A DNA stretch of 64,000 bases, from the NCBI GenBank assembly GCA_040768585.1, contig JAXGMQ010000001.1, forward strand, positions 2,107,895 through 2,171,894. The letters are read 5' to 3'. Of this stretch, positions 8,857 to 16,311 are shown piece by piece (positions within the stretch are counted from its first letter, which is position 1; each line of letters starts with the position of its first letter). The translations under genes were made by a program, and so were the position numbers. The notes under the pieces were generated by a model. The model saw nothing but the letters and a program-made list of their open reading frames with translations, had not been told where the DNA came from and did not search any database. Source of the DNA: JAXGMQ01 sp040768585. Lineage in GTDB: Bacteria > Caldisericota > Caldisericia > JAAYUI01.

Positions 8857-9463
8857 TAGGAACTCCTGAATGACTGCTCAGGACAGGTTTAATGGAGTTA
8901 TTCCAGAGAAGAAGCAGAGGAGTGAATAGGGCAGCCGATGCAACTCCCTGGATTAGGTTGAAAAACAATGACTGAGTGTAGACATAAATGCCAGCGAATT
9001 CCCAATTGAAAACACCATTAAGCATGAAGTGATCTTTGTATGGAGTATAAAGAATTGCCAGCCAATTTGCAGGAATCATGATGGCGGTTCGAGCGATAAT
9101 AGCAACCACTAGTCCCCCAGCGAACCAGAAATTCTGAACTTTTGAGCTGCCCCTTACCTTTTGAGAGAATATGTAGGCGTAAGATGCAACAATTGTCATT
9201 GTGCCGACAGCGATGACGTTCATTACATGCCCAAAAATTTCAGGCTCAATGATGACATAATGTAGGAAGGATTTAATTACAACGATAATCAGTCCCGATA
9301 TGGGGCCAAGAACAATTCCACCCAACAAACAGAAAATCTCAGAAAGATCAAACTTCAGAAATGGGGCCAGTGGGAAACTTATCTGAACGAACATCCCCAC
9401 AAACGCCAGAGCGCTCAACAACCCGATAATGCTAATCTTCCTAGCATCCCATCTTTTGTACAT
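8846..9463 (-). CDS. ribU: Riboflavin ECF transporter S component RibU
   Basis: Integral membrane substrate-binding subunit of an energy-coupling-factor transporter, with five to six predicted helices. The start chosen is ATG 9463 (MYKRWDARKIS), because GGAGAGGAG lies 3-12 nt upstream; an in-frame ATG 51 nt further up falls inside the riboswitch expression region and has no ribosome site. The riboflavin assignment rests on the FMN riboswitch directly upstream and on family resemblance (ISIIGLLSALAFVGMF, FLKFDLSEIFCLLGG). The shared EcfA/EcfT energising module is not in the window. Confidence 0.88.
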   Translation of the reverse strand: MYKRWDARKISIIGLLSALAFVGMFVQISFPLAPFLKFDLSEIFCLLGGIVLGPISGLIIVVIKSFLHYVIIEPEIFGHVMNVIAVGTMTIVASYAYIFSQKVRGSSKVQNFWFAGGLVVAIIARTAIMIPANWLAILYTPYKDHFMLNGVFNWEFAGIYVYTQSLFFNLIQGVASAALFTPLLLLWNNSIKPVLSSHSGVPIEE

Positions 9464-9541
9464 AATTCTCCTCTCCGCCTTTAATCGGGGTAACTTACGG
9501 AAGGAGTGCAGCACATGTTTGGATTTTGCTGCAACACTTTT

Positions 9542-9655
9542 TACCTTCTATCATCCGGACTCTAACCGTCGACTCTGGAATCTCACCAGATCAGCGCAAA
9601 TTGGCGCTCGCGGGTTCTAACCGCCGATAGGGAATTTCACCCATCCCCGAAGGCT
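9542..9655 (-). ncRNA. FMN riboswitch (RFN element)
   Basis: Read on the minus strand it contains the RFN landmarks: CTTCGGGG, then GGGTGAAATTCCC, GGCGGTTAGAACCCGCGA, a variable stem, GATCTGGTGAGATTCCAGA, GACGGTTAGAGTCCGGATGA and AGAAGG. FMN binding should lower expression of ribU and the downstream genes. A 7-bp stem (TGCAGCA/TGCTGCA, 9507-9533) lies between the aptamer and the ribU ribosome site and may be part of the expression platform. No U-run follows it, so translational control is more likely than termination. Confidence 0.95.
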
Positions 9656-9662
9656 AACCTCG

Positions 9663-9691
9663 ATAATAAAATTAAATAAATTAAGATTCAA
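9663..9691 (-). promoter_or_regulatory. Promoter of the FMN-riboswitch operon
   Basis: TTGAAT (9691-9686), a 17-nt spacer and TATTAT (9668-9663) on the minus strand. The predicted RNA start about 7 nt on, near 9656, is exactly at the beginning of the riboswitch. The -35 box overlaps the last codons of btuD, so the vitamin operons are adjacent but separately transcribed. Confidence 0.65.
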
Positions 9692-10367
9692 GCCCAAAGA
9701 GAGAGGAGACGATCCTCTTGTCATCAAGCAGTTCCGATTTGCCTTGGAATTCCAGCTTGCCGTCCTTTAGTCCAATGATTTCATCACAATACTCTCTTGC
9801 CAAGTCGATTTCGTGAATGACAGCGAGGGCATATGAATTGTTTTGAGTTTTATTTCTGATTGTTTTTAGGGTTTGAATTTTGTACTTAAGGTCGAGGTGA
9901 CTCGTTGGTTCATCCAGCAAGTAAACTCTTGGATTTCGCGCCACAACCTGGGCTAGTGACACTCTCTGCATCTGACCGTGTGATAGTTCTGATATAGGCT
10001 TGTTTATTATCTGTTCGAGTTCAAATTCCCTTTTGATTTGCTGTAGCGCTTCTTCTGAAACCTCAATAGTCCCAGCGTTGATATAACTTAATACTGGCAA
10101 GTGAACCGACTTAAAATCAACCGGTCTGCACACCCCAATAATCTGAGAAATTTCAACGATGGGAAGATTTGTTATATCCTTTCCATCAATTGTGATTGAG
10201 CCCGATAGGATATCGGCAATCCCAAAAAAAGCTCTGATGAGTGTGGATTTACCTGAGCCGTTTGGTCCAATGACACCGACAAGCTTTCCAGGTTCGACCT
10301 CAAAACTCACATCATCAAGGATTTTTTGCCTGCCATAACCGGCCGTGAGATTTTTGATGCTTACCAT
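9681..10367 (-). CDS. btuD: Cobalamin ABC transporter ATP-binding protein
   Basis: ABC ATPase of 228 residues. It has Walker A GPNGSGKST (about 34-42), a variant signature LSHGQMQRVSLAQ, Walker B VYLLDEPTSHLDL, and a switch His in AVIHEID. It powers import by the BtuC permease, whose gene it overlaps by 7 nt. The cobalamin assignment comes from the upstream B12 riboswitch; sequence alone would also allow iron-siderophore transport. Confidence 0.9.
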   Translation of the reverse strand: MVSIKNLTAGYGRQKILDDVSFEVEPGKLVGVIGPNGSGKSTLIRAFFGIADILSGSITIDGKDITNLPIVEISQIIGVCRPVDFKSVHLPVLSYINAGTIEVSEEALQQIKREFELEQIINKPISELSHGQMQRVSLAQVVARNPRVYLLDEPTSHLDLKYKIQTLKTIRNKTQNNSYALAVIHEIDLAREYCDEIIGLKDGKLEFQGKSELLDDKRIVSSLFGLES

Positions 10368-11359
10368 GATGGTCTCCTGATAACGAGCCAGAAGAAGAAG
10401 ATTCCACCAATTATACTCATGATAACGGCTGCTGGAATTTCCTGGTGAGGGATGATGCTTCTTCCGAGGGTGTCGGCAAGCCCCAACACTATTCCGCCAA
10501 GCAGAATTGAGCCTGGAAGCATAAGTTTGGACGAACCGCCAAACAGACGCCTTGTGATGTGGGGGATAATAAGACCAACGAATCCCATCAATCCGGCGGT
10601 TGCAACCGCAACCCCAGTGAGGAGGGAAACGAGGATGAAAAGCTTAATGCGGATTGATTTTGGATTCACACCAAGATAGGTTGCCTGCTCGTCTCCAAGC
10701 AGATATGCATCCATTTGACCAGATAATTTGGGCAGAACCACTGCGGCGATCGTGATAACGACAAGAAGTAGATAAAATCCTTCAAACGATGATGATGACA
10801 ATCCAGACCAACTCCAGAAAACACTCCTTGAGAGGACATCCTTGCCGACCATCACAATAAGAAAGTTGATTCCACTCACCACAAAAGAGAGCGCAACACC
10901 AGAGAGAATCAGTGATGTCCCCGTGCTTCCAGTTCTGCTTGATGAAAACCAGATGATGACACAGGCAAGCCAGGAGCCGGCGAAGGCGGCTACAGATATC
11001 GCTGACATCCCAAGGAACCCAAGCGACAATCCAAGCAAAAGAGTCAAGTTAACCCCAAGAATTGCACCTGAGCCAATTCCTGCGATGTATGGGTCGGCAA
11101 GGTCATTTCTAAACAAAGTTTGAGACAGCCAACCTGCAAGTCCGAGAGCACAGCCGGCCAACACGGAAACGAGCACCCTTGGGAGTCTGTGCAGGAACAC
11201 TATTGCCCAGCTTGAACCGCTTGTATCACCTCTTGTGAAAAAGCCCACAATCACGTTCCAAGCATCACCTGTTGCCAGGGACGTGCCAAAAAGCACACCA
11301 AGCACAACAACAACCAGGATGCCAAAGGCAAGGAGAATTAGAATCTGTTTCTTTTTCAA
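10361..11359 (-). CDS. btuC: Cobalamin ABC transporter permease (FecCD/BtuC family)
   Basis: Membrane permease of 332 residues with about ten hydrophobic helices. Family landmarks are VLVSVLAGCALGLAGWLSQ, RNDLADPYIAGIGSGA, GLMGFVGLIIPHITRR and HQEIPAAVIMSIIGGIFF. It is the middle gene of btuF-btuC-btuD, with a 4-nt ATGA overlap with btuF. The homodimer forms the translocation path that receives substrate from BtuF. Confidence 0.92.
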   Translation of the reverse strand: MKKKQILILLAFGILVVVVLGVLFGTSLATGDAWNVIVGFFTRGDTSGSSWAIVFLHRLPRVLVSVLAGCALGLAGWLSQTLFRNDLADPYIAGIGSGAILGVNLTLLLGLSLGFLGMSAISVAAFAGSWLACVIIWFSSSRTGSTGTSLILSGVALSFVVSGINFLIVMVGKDVLSRSVFWSWSGLSSSSFEGFYLLLVVITIAAVVLPKLSGQMDAYLLGDEQATYLGVNPKSIRIKLFILVSLLTGVAVATAGLMGFVGLIIPHITRRLFGGSSKLMLPGSILLGGIVLGLADTLGRSIIPHQEIPAAVIMSIIGGIFFFWLVIRRPSW

Positions 11360-12198
11360 TCTTCTAGCGCTTTGATTAAAAGATGTGCAGCCTCAACCAT
11401 ACGGGGACCGGGTCTCATTAGAATGTCAGAATTGAGGTTGAAAATCCTACCACTTTCAATAGCTGAGATATTCGAATACCCAGGTCTATCTGATACTGAC
11501 TCTGTGTTATCCTGGTACGGGTCTGGGAGTATTATCACGTCTGGATTGAGATCGATAATTGTTTCATGGGAAATAGTTGGAAAATCACCCACCATGTCGT
11601 CACTGAGATTTCTTGCGCCCAACCATCTGATTAGGTCAGCCTGGTATGTATTTTTACCAACAGTCATAGGTGGGTCTCCCCAAATCTCAAAATAAACAAG
11701 TACTTCCGGGACAGATGATTTCACGGATTCCATCCGTTCTTTCAGTTCATCGGTGTTTGGGTCGACTCCGCAAATCTGCGCTATCCTCTCAATCGTATTG
11801 AAGATATCTTCAATGGATTGTGGGTCAAATGATGCAACAGTTATTTTTCTGGAGGAGATTTTTCTAAGCTGGTCAACAACCTCCATTGGAATCATTCGAT
11901 TCACAAGAACGAGATCAGGTTCGAGGTCAAGAATATTCTCAACCGAAAGATTCATAATGTCACCAACGACAGGTACATCAGACACTTCTTCGGGATAGTT
12001 ACAGAATGACGTCCTACCGACCAACTTGTCACCCAGCCCAAGATAGTAGACTATCTCTGTCATATTCGGGGTTAGTGAGATAATTCGTTCCGGGGACAGT
12101 CCCTGTTCAATATTCTCTCCCAGATCGTCGGTCAAAAAACTCGTGCCGCACGAGGCAAAAAACAGAAGGGACAACAGCAAAACAAGTACTTTTTTCAT
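11356..12198 (-). CDS. btuF: Cobalamin-binding lipoprotein (BtuF-like)
   Basis: Periplasmic or surface substrate-binding protein. It has a lipoprotein signal peptide ending LLFFASC (lipid-modified Cys about residue 18), then a class III binding fold with ERIISLTPNMTEIVYYLGLGDKLVG and the two-lobe pattern (VENILDLEPDLVLV and IIDLNPDVIILP). Two in-frame ATGs exist at 12204 and 12198. AGGAGG directly abuts the first, so the second, with 6-nt spacing, is preferred. It is first in the operon and only about 20 nt after the B12 box. Confidence 0.9.
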   Translation of the reverse strand: MKKVLVLLLSLLFFASCGTSFLTDDLGENIEQGLSPERIISLTPNMTEIVYYLGLGDKLVGRTSFCNYPEEVSDVPVVGDIMNLSVENILDLEPDLVLVNRMIPMEVVDQLRKISSRKITVASFDPQSIEDIFNTIERIAQICGVDPNTDELKERMESVKSSVPEVLVYFEIWGDPPMTVGKNTYQADLIRWLGARNLSDDMVGDFPTISHETIIDLNPDVIILPDPYQDNTESVSDRPGYSNISAIESGRIFNLNSDILMRPGPRMVEAAHLLIKALED

Positions 12199-12218
12199 TT
12201 TCATCCTCCTCGGGATTA

Positions 12219-12404
12219 TACTTGCATGAGTATCCTGGCTTGATGGATTTCACTTCACATTCCTTCTTGTGCGTCCTTCCCAGGTTAACGACTCAACCAA
12301 GTGAACAGCACAGACAGCACCCATCATACAGTGGCGGGACCGCATCGGCTTTCAACCGATTTCCTCATCTCGCAAGCTAGTTAAGTCTAGCACCTACGGG
12401 GTTC
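12219..12404 (-). ncRNA. Cobalamin riboswitch
   Basis: On the minus strand it contains the conserved core GAAATCGGTTGAAAGCCGATGCGG with CCCGCCACTGT, and the B12 box GCCAGGATACTCATGCA near the 3' end (12222-12239). Adenosylcobalamin binding should mask the btuF ribosome site AGGAGG (12205-12210), which lies just after the B12 box. The closeness of box and ribosome site suggests translational control. It confirms the substrate of the following ABC transporter. Confidence 0.95.
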
Positions 12405-12432
12405 TTGTCAATAATCTAAGCGCAACTAAAAT
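12405..12432 (+). promoter_or_regulatory. Promoter of radA
   Basis: TTGTCA (12405-12410), a 16-nt spacer and TAAAAT (12427-12432), followed by GAGGAG (12447-12452) and the radA ATG at 12456. It is divergent from the cobalamin riboswitch operon. The 16-nt spacer recurs in other promoters in this window. Confidence 0.55.
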
Positions 12433-12455
12433 CAACAAGAGAAAACGAGGAGCAA

Positions 12456-13778
12456 ATGGCAAAGAAACCTTTTTATGTTTGTGTCGAATGTGGATACAAA
12501 TCTACTGGATACCTTGGGAAATGTCCAAACTGCAACAGTTGGAATTCTTTTGAGCAGGAGATTGAGATATCGAAATCATCATCAGGCAGTTCAAAGCCTG
12601 TTGAGGTAAACGAGATTCAATCGACTATTGAGACCAGAATAAAGCTGAATGTCAATGAATTGGACAGAGTTTTTGGTGGAGGCATCGTCAAAGGTTCAGT
12701 TATCCTGATAGGGGGAGAGCCCGGAGTTGGGAAGTCGACCCTCATGCTGTCTGTTGCCAGTGCGTTTGCCAATGAGGGCGAAAAGGTTGTTTATGTTTCT
12801 GGTGAGGAATCTCCAAACCAGGTGTCTATGAGAGCAAATAGGATAGGCTCGAACAACAGCGGATTGAAACTCGCTTTTGAGACCAATCTTGAGGCGATTT
12901 TAGAAATGACAAGAGATGAAAAACCGACGGTGTTATTTGTGGACTCTGTGCAAATTCTATCTCTTGAGGCTGGAATTCCCGGAAGTCCAAATGTGGTTAG
13001 GGAGGCAACGAGGAGACTTGTTGAGGTTGCCAAGCAATCAAACATGAGCGTTTTTCTCATTGGTCATGTTACCAAGGAGGGAACTATTGCGGGACCAAAG
13101 ACACTTGAACACCTTGTAGATGTTGTTTGCTACCTGGAAGGGGAAAAATACTCCACTCTCCGAATCTTTCGTGGAGTAAAAAACCGTTTTGGCACAACAA
13201 ATGAAGTGGGTATTTTCGAAATGACTGACAAGGGACTTGTTGAAGCTGATAGGAAGACCCTCATCCACGAACAGAAAGCCCCTGGGGTGGCGCTTACAGC
13301 CGTTTCGATGGGCAACAGACCACTGGCTGTAGAGGTACAGGCTCTTCTTGCTCCTACATACTACCCAAACCCTCGAAGAGTTGTGACAGGTTGCAGCATG
13401 TCACGGTCACTGATGATTATTGCCGTTGTTGAAAAGCGGTGCAGACTGCCAATCGGAAAGATGGATGTTTATGTGAACCTGGTTGGAGGGTTGAGCTCTG
13501 AAGAGCCGTCCCTCGATATGTCGATAGCTCTTGCTGTCGCATCTTCTTTCTACGACAAACCCGTTCCAGAGGGTGTTGCATTTATTGGAGAAATAGGCTT
13601 GACCGGCGAGATAAGACACGTGCCAAACATTGGAGCAAGGATAAAAGAGCTCTCCTCAATGGGAGCCAATACAATAATTGTGCCGAAGCAAGAATGTGGG
13701 GATATTAAAGAAGTTGACGTGGTGAAGGTTACTTCACTAGAAGAGGCGCTTCATTTGGTATGGCCTCGTCAAGGTTGA
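12456..13778 (+). CDS. radA: DNA repair protein RadA/Sms
   Basis: RecA-like helicase that drives branch migration during recombination repair and transformation; 440 residues. It has an N-terminal C4 zinc finger (C9, C12, C23, C26), Walker A GGEPGVGKST with Lys93, the RadA-specific KNRFGTTNE motif, and a C-terminal Lon-like domain (GGLSSEEPSLDMSIALAVASS). It stands alone on the plus strand. Its last 50 nt overlap the 3' end of the opposite-strand gene, so the two 3' ends code on both strands. Confidence 0.96.
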   Translation: MAKKPFYVCVECGYKSTGYLGKCPNCNSWNSFEQEIEISKSSSGSSKPVEVNEIQSTIETRIKLNVNELDRVFGGGIVKGSVILIGGEPGVGKSTLMLSVASAFANEGEKVVYVSGEESPNQVSMRANRIGSNNSGLKLAFETNLEAILEMTRDEKPTVLFVDSVQILSLEAGIPGSPNVVREATRRLVEVAKQSNMSVFLIGHVTKEGTIAGPKTLEHLVDVVCYLEGEKYSTLRIFRGVKNRFGTTNEVGIFEMTDKGLVEADRKTLIHEQKAPGVALTAVSMGNRPLAVEVQALLAPTYYPNPRRVVTGCSMSRSLMIIAVVEKRCRLPIGKMDVYVNLVGGLSSEEPSLDMSIALAVASSFYDKPVPEGVAFIGEIGLTGEIRHVPNIGARIKELSSMGANTIIVPKQECGDIKEVDVVKVTSLEEALHLVWPRQG

Positions 13779-14556
13779 CCTTCATATGGAAGTCAAAATG
13801 ATTTATTGCATCCTTTGGCCACATAATAAATTCAAAAATCGCATAGGGTGAGGTGCTCTCACCGCTTGTGTCCCTGAATCTTATCCAACCGGACTTCTGA
13901 GAGCCGCCCGGAATTGAATTGATAAAAGCAGGAACATCATAATCGACCGGAGCATAACGCTCGTTGCCAATAATCATCTTTGTGTTACTCGCTGGGAACC
14001 TACAGGAATCCTCGGTCTTATTTGTGACCTTTACATCGAGTCTGAGATAATACTCGTTTGGTTTATCAACTATTACCTTGCGTTCCCTTTTTATAGATTT
14101 GAGTTCAAAGACAATACCATTTTTTGAGTAGATGATTGGTGGAATCGTGTCCTCTTCTTCGATGGGGTCAGTCTCTCTCTTGAGTTTCTCAATCTCTTCC
14201 TCAAGCTCAGCGACTTTTTGGGTGAGGTCTTCGTTCTCAGACTCAAGACTTTCGATATATGAACAGGAGAGGGGATTGACGGGTATATTGCTTATCGTGA
14301 CTTCGCGCGTTGCACTGTTCCAGTCGATGTCTGCGCAGTCCGGGAGCAGTTCGTCAACAATAAACCTGATAGGTAGGAGTGTTGTACCGTTGCTGATAAT
14401 GGGAGCCGTTGGAAGTTTGACATCCTCATCGTTGACCTTAGCGTTTGTAGAATTGATCTTCAGTACCACTTCCTTTGTGGGGGCCTGAGCCGTCGAGACG
14501 GTCACAAATGCGAACGCGACAAAACACGCAAGTATAGCAGGAATATATTTCCTCAT
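13729..14556 (-). CDS. Secreted protein with copper-amine-oxidase-N-like domain and coiled coil
   Basis: Function unknown. A signal peptide (about 1-24, ending STAQA) precedes a CuAO-N-like stalk domain (about 28-95), recognisable by TTLLPIRFIVDELL and the ATREVTI strand. A coiled coil rich in Glu (about 103-131) follows, then a beta-rich domain of about 140 residues resembling DUF4352-type domains (YYLRLDVKVTNKTEDSCRF). It is likely an envelope protein; no catalytic residues are seen. The start ATG has no ribosome site and sits 9 nt after a strong -10 box. The last 16 codons overlap radA on the other strand. Confidence 0.7.
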   Translation of the reverse strand: MRKYIPAILACFVAFAFVTVSTAQAPTKEVVLKINSTNAKVNDEDVKLPTAPIISNGTTLLPIRFIVDELLPDCADIDWNSATREVTISNIPVNPLSCSYIESLESENEDLTQKVAELEEEIEKLKRETDPIEEEDTIPPIIYSKNGIVFELKSIKRERKVIVDKPNEYYLRLDVKVTNKTEDSCRFPASNTKMIIGNERYAPVDYDVPAFINSIPGGSQKSGWIRFRDTSGESTSPYAIFEFIMWPKDAINHFDFHMKVNLDEAIPNEAPLLVK

Positions 14557-14565
14557 CCGGGTGTG

Positions 14566-14593
14566 ATTATATTTAGATAGCCTAGGTAGTCAA
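14566..14593 (-). promoter_or_regulatory. Promoter of the stalk-domain protein, apparently leaderless
   Basis: TTGACT (14593-14588), a 16-nt spacer and perfect TATAAT (14571-14566) on the minus strand. Only 9 nt separate the -10 box from the ATG at 14556, so RNA would start at or within a few bases of the start codon. No AGGAGG-like sequence is present. Confidence 0.65.
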
Positions 14594-14597
14594 TAGG

Positions 14598-15353
14598 TTA
14601 CCAACCAATTCTTAGTCTATCGGCTAAGAAAAGGGGTAACCCGGCTTCTGTTATCCTTTCAATGGTTAGAGCGACATTATAGTCGATTCGGTGAATCTCA
14701 ATAGTCCTTGTGTCACTATCGTAAATACAGAAAGAAGATTGGGGGTTTCTGTCTCTGGGTTGTCCTACAGAGCCAACATTAACAACGTATTTGAGTCCAG
14801 GCTCCATCTTGACTTTGAGTCCGTGTGATGCTCTCAAATAGTCGACATCGCCTTCATTATCGATGATAAAAACTCCAGCGATGTGTGAGTGTCCGATGAA
14901 GCAGAGATTTGATGTCATGAGCTCAGACATCCGAAGTGCTTCCATTGGCGATGCAATATACTCAAATGGAGCTGATGGATCCAGACTTCCATGAGCAACT
15001 TGAAAGAGTGAGTGTGAATTCGGTTTTGAGACCGTGAGTCTTGAGGGGAGATTTTTCAAAAATGTCTGGTTCGATGGTTTTACTCTAGCTCTTTGCCACC
15101 TTATTGCTGTGAGTCCATATTGATTGAAATATCGTTCTTCTATTGGGTCAATCAGCGCTTTGTCATGATTGCCCATGATTGCCTGCATCCCCATGTCGAC
15201 AACGAGCGAGACACACTCGTCAGGGTTGGCGTTGTATCCGACAATATCACCGCAGCAAACATATTCTTCAACACCTTCTTTTTCGAGGAAAGCTAAGACT
15301 CTCTCAAAAGCATCAAGATTAGCGTGGATATCCGAAAATATGCCGTATTTCAT
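14598..15353 (-). CDS. Metallophosphoesterase (YfcE/diadenosine-tetraphosphatase-like)
   Basis: Calcineurin-like phosphoesterase. Metal-binding motifs are MKYGIFSDIHAN (D-x-H), CCGDIVGYNANP (GD), IMGNHDKA (GNHD), GHSHIAGV (GHxH) and the preceding QVAHGS. This set fits a two-metal phosphodiesterase or phosphatase; the substrate is unknown. The start is put at ATG 15353, giving a conventional N-terminus 10 nt after the fmt stop; an upstream ATG at 15419 would overlap fmt and add 22 residues unlike the family. No strong ribosome site is visible. Confidence 0.85.
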   Translation of the reverse strand: MKYGIFSDIHANLDAFERVLAFLEKEGVEEYVCCGDIVGYNANPDECVSLVVDMGMQAIMGNHDKALIDPIEERYFNQYGLTAIRWQRARVKPSNQTFLKNLPSRLTVSKPNSHSLFQVAHGSLDPSAPFEYIASPMEALRMSELMTSNLCFIGHSHIAGVFIIDNEGDVDYLRASHGLKVKMEPGLKYVVNVGSVGQPRDRNPQSSFCIYDSDTRTIEIHRIDYNVALTIERITEAGLPLFLADRLRIGW

Positions 15354-15363
15354 CGGGATTATT

Positions 15364-16311
15364 TTAATCTTCCTTCGATTCAAAGTCAACTGAATCAGAG
15401 AAGAATGTGTCTTCCTCAATCCATCTCGAATTGAGGAAAGAAGTACTATCCATCATGCGTTTTCCTTCTCTCTGGCAGTGTAGAAACTCAATACAACCGA
15501 CACCAGTGCCAACAATTAATCGCTTTTTTGCCGATATGATTTTCCCTGGTTTATTGTTTGTTTCGTCTATCTCTCTGGGGTTGAACAGTTTGAGCCTTTC
15601 ACCTTTGTAGAAGGTGTAGCACCCAGGTGAATATGACATGGAACGAACACGCCTTGAAATCCTGTTTGCTGAGTGATTCCAGTCTATTAACTCGTCATCT
15701 TCGCGCATTCTTCTTGCGTAGAATGTTTTTGTCTGGTCTTGTGGGTTACCAGTGTAACCATTTACAACTTTGTTGACCATGTCCGGCAACATCGAAACGG
15801 ACATTTCCGCCAATCTGTCTCTTAAATCATCAAAATTGTCCGTGTTTTCTATGGGACAGGTTTCCTGCAAAAGGACATTCCCTCTATCGAGCTTGCTTGA
15901 GATGACCATAAGGGAAACCCCTGTTTCTCTCTCGCCTTTTCTTATCGCCCACCTGATTGGTTCGGCGCCTCGGTACTTTGGGAGAAGTGAGGGGTGAACG
16001 TTCACAATACCATGTTTGAAAATTGATATCAGCTCAGGTTTCAATATCTCCGAATAGGACGCAAGGACAGCGATATCAACATCTTGTTTTGATAAGAACT
16101 CAATTGATTCAGAATCATTTATCGATTGCGGAGTGAAAACTGCAACATTTAGGTCTTCACAAAGACTGGCCACAACAGATTTACTAACCTTCTTGCCTCT
16201 ACCTTTTGGCTTGTCAGGTCTTGTTACACAGAGTGCCAATTCAAAATTACCATTCAAACACTTGATGATGGGTAAAGCAAACTCTCCCGAGCCGATGAAC
16301 ATAATCCTCAT
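15364..16311 (-). CDS. fmt: Methionyl-tRNA formyltransferase
   Basis: Formylates initiator Met-tRNA with 10-formyl-tetrahydrofolate; 315 residues, the usual length. It has the N-terminal formyltransferase fold (MRIMFIGSGEFALPII) and the loop RPDKPKGRGKKV. NVHPSLLPKYRGAEPIRWAI holds the catalytic Asn-His pair, and the C-terminal tRNA-binding domain follows (RRMREDDELIDWNHSANRISRRVR). It overlaps comM by 4 nt. The common partner def (deformylase) is not adjacent. Confidence 0.95.
   Translation of the reverse strand: MRIMFIGSGEFALPIIKCLNGNFELALCVTRPDKPKGRGKKVSKSVVASLCEDLNVAVFTPQSINDSESIEFLSKQDVDIAVLASYSEILKPELISIFKHGIVNVHPSLLPKYRGAEPIRWAIRKGERETGVSLMVISSKLDRGNVLLQETCPIENTDNFDDLRDRLAEMSVSMLPDMVNKVVNGYTGNPQDQTKTFYARRMREDDELIDWNHSANRISRRVRSMSYSPGCYTFYKGERLKLFNPREIDETNNKPGKIISAKKRLIVGTGVGCIEFLHCQREGKRMMDSTSFLNSRWIEEDTFFSDSVDFESKED

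Noticed and set aside
9464..9514. Upstream ATG for ribU at 9514
   Set aside because: It has no ribosome site and lies in the riboswitch expression region, while ATG 9463 has GGAGAGGAG just upstream.
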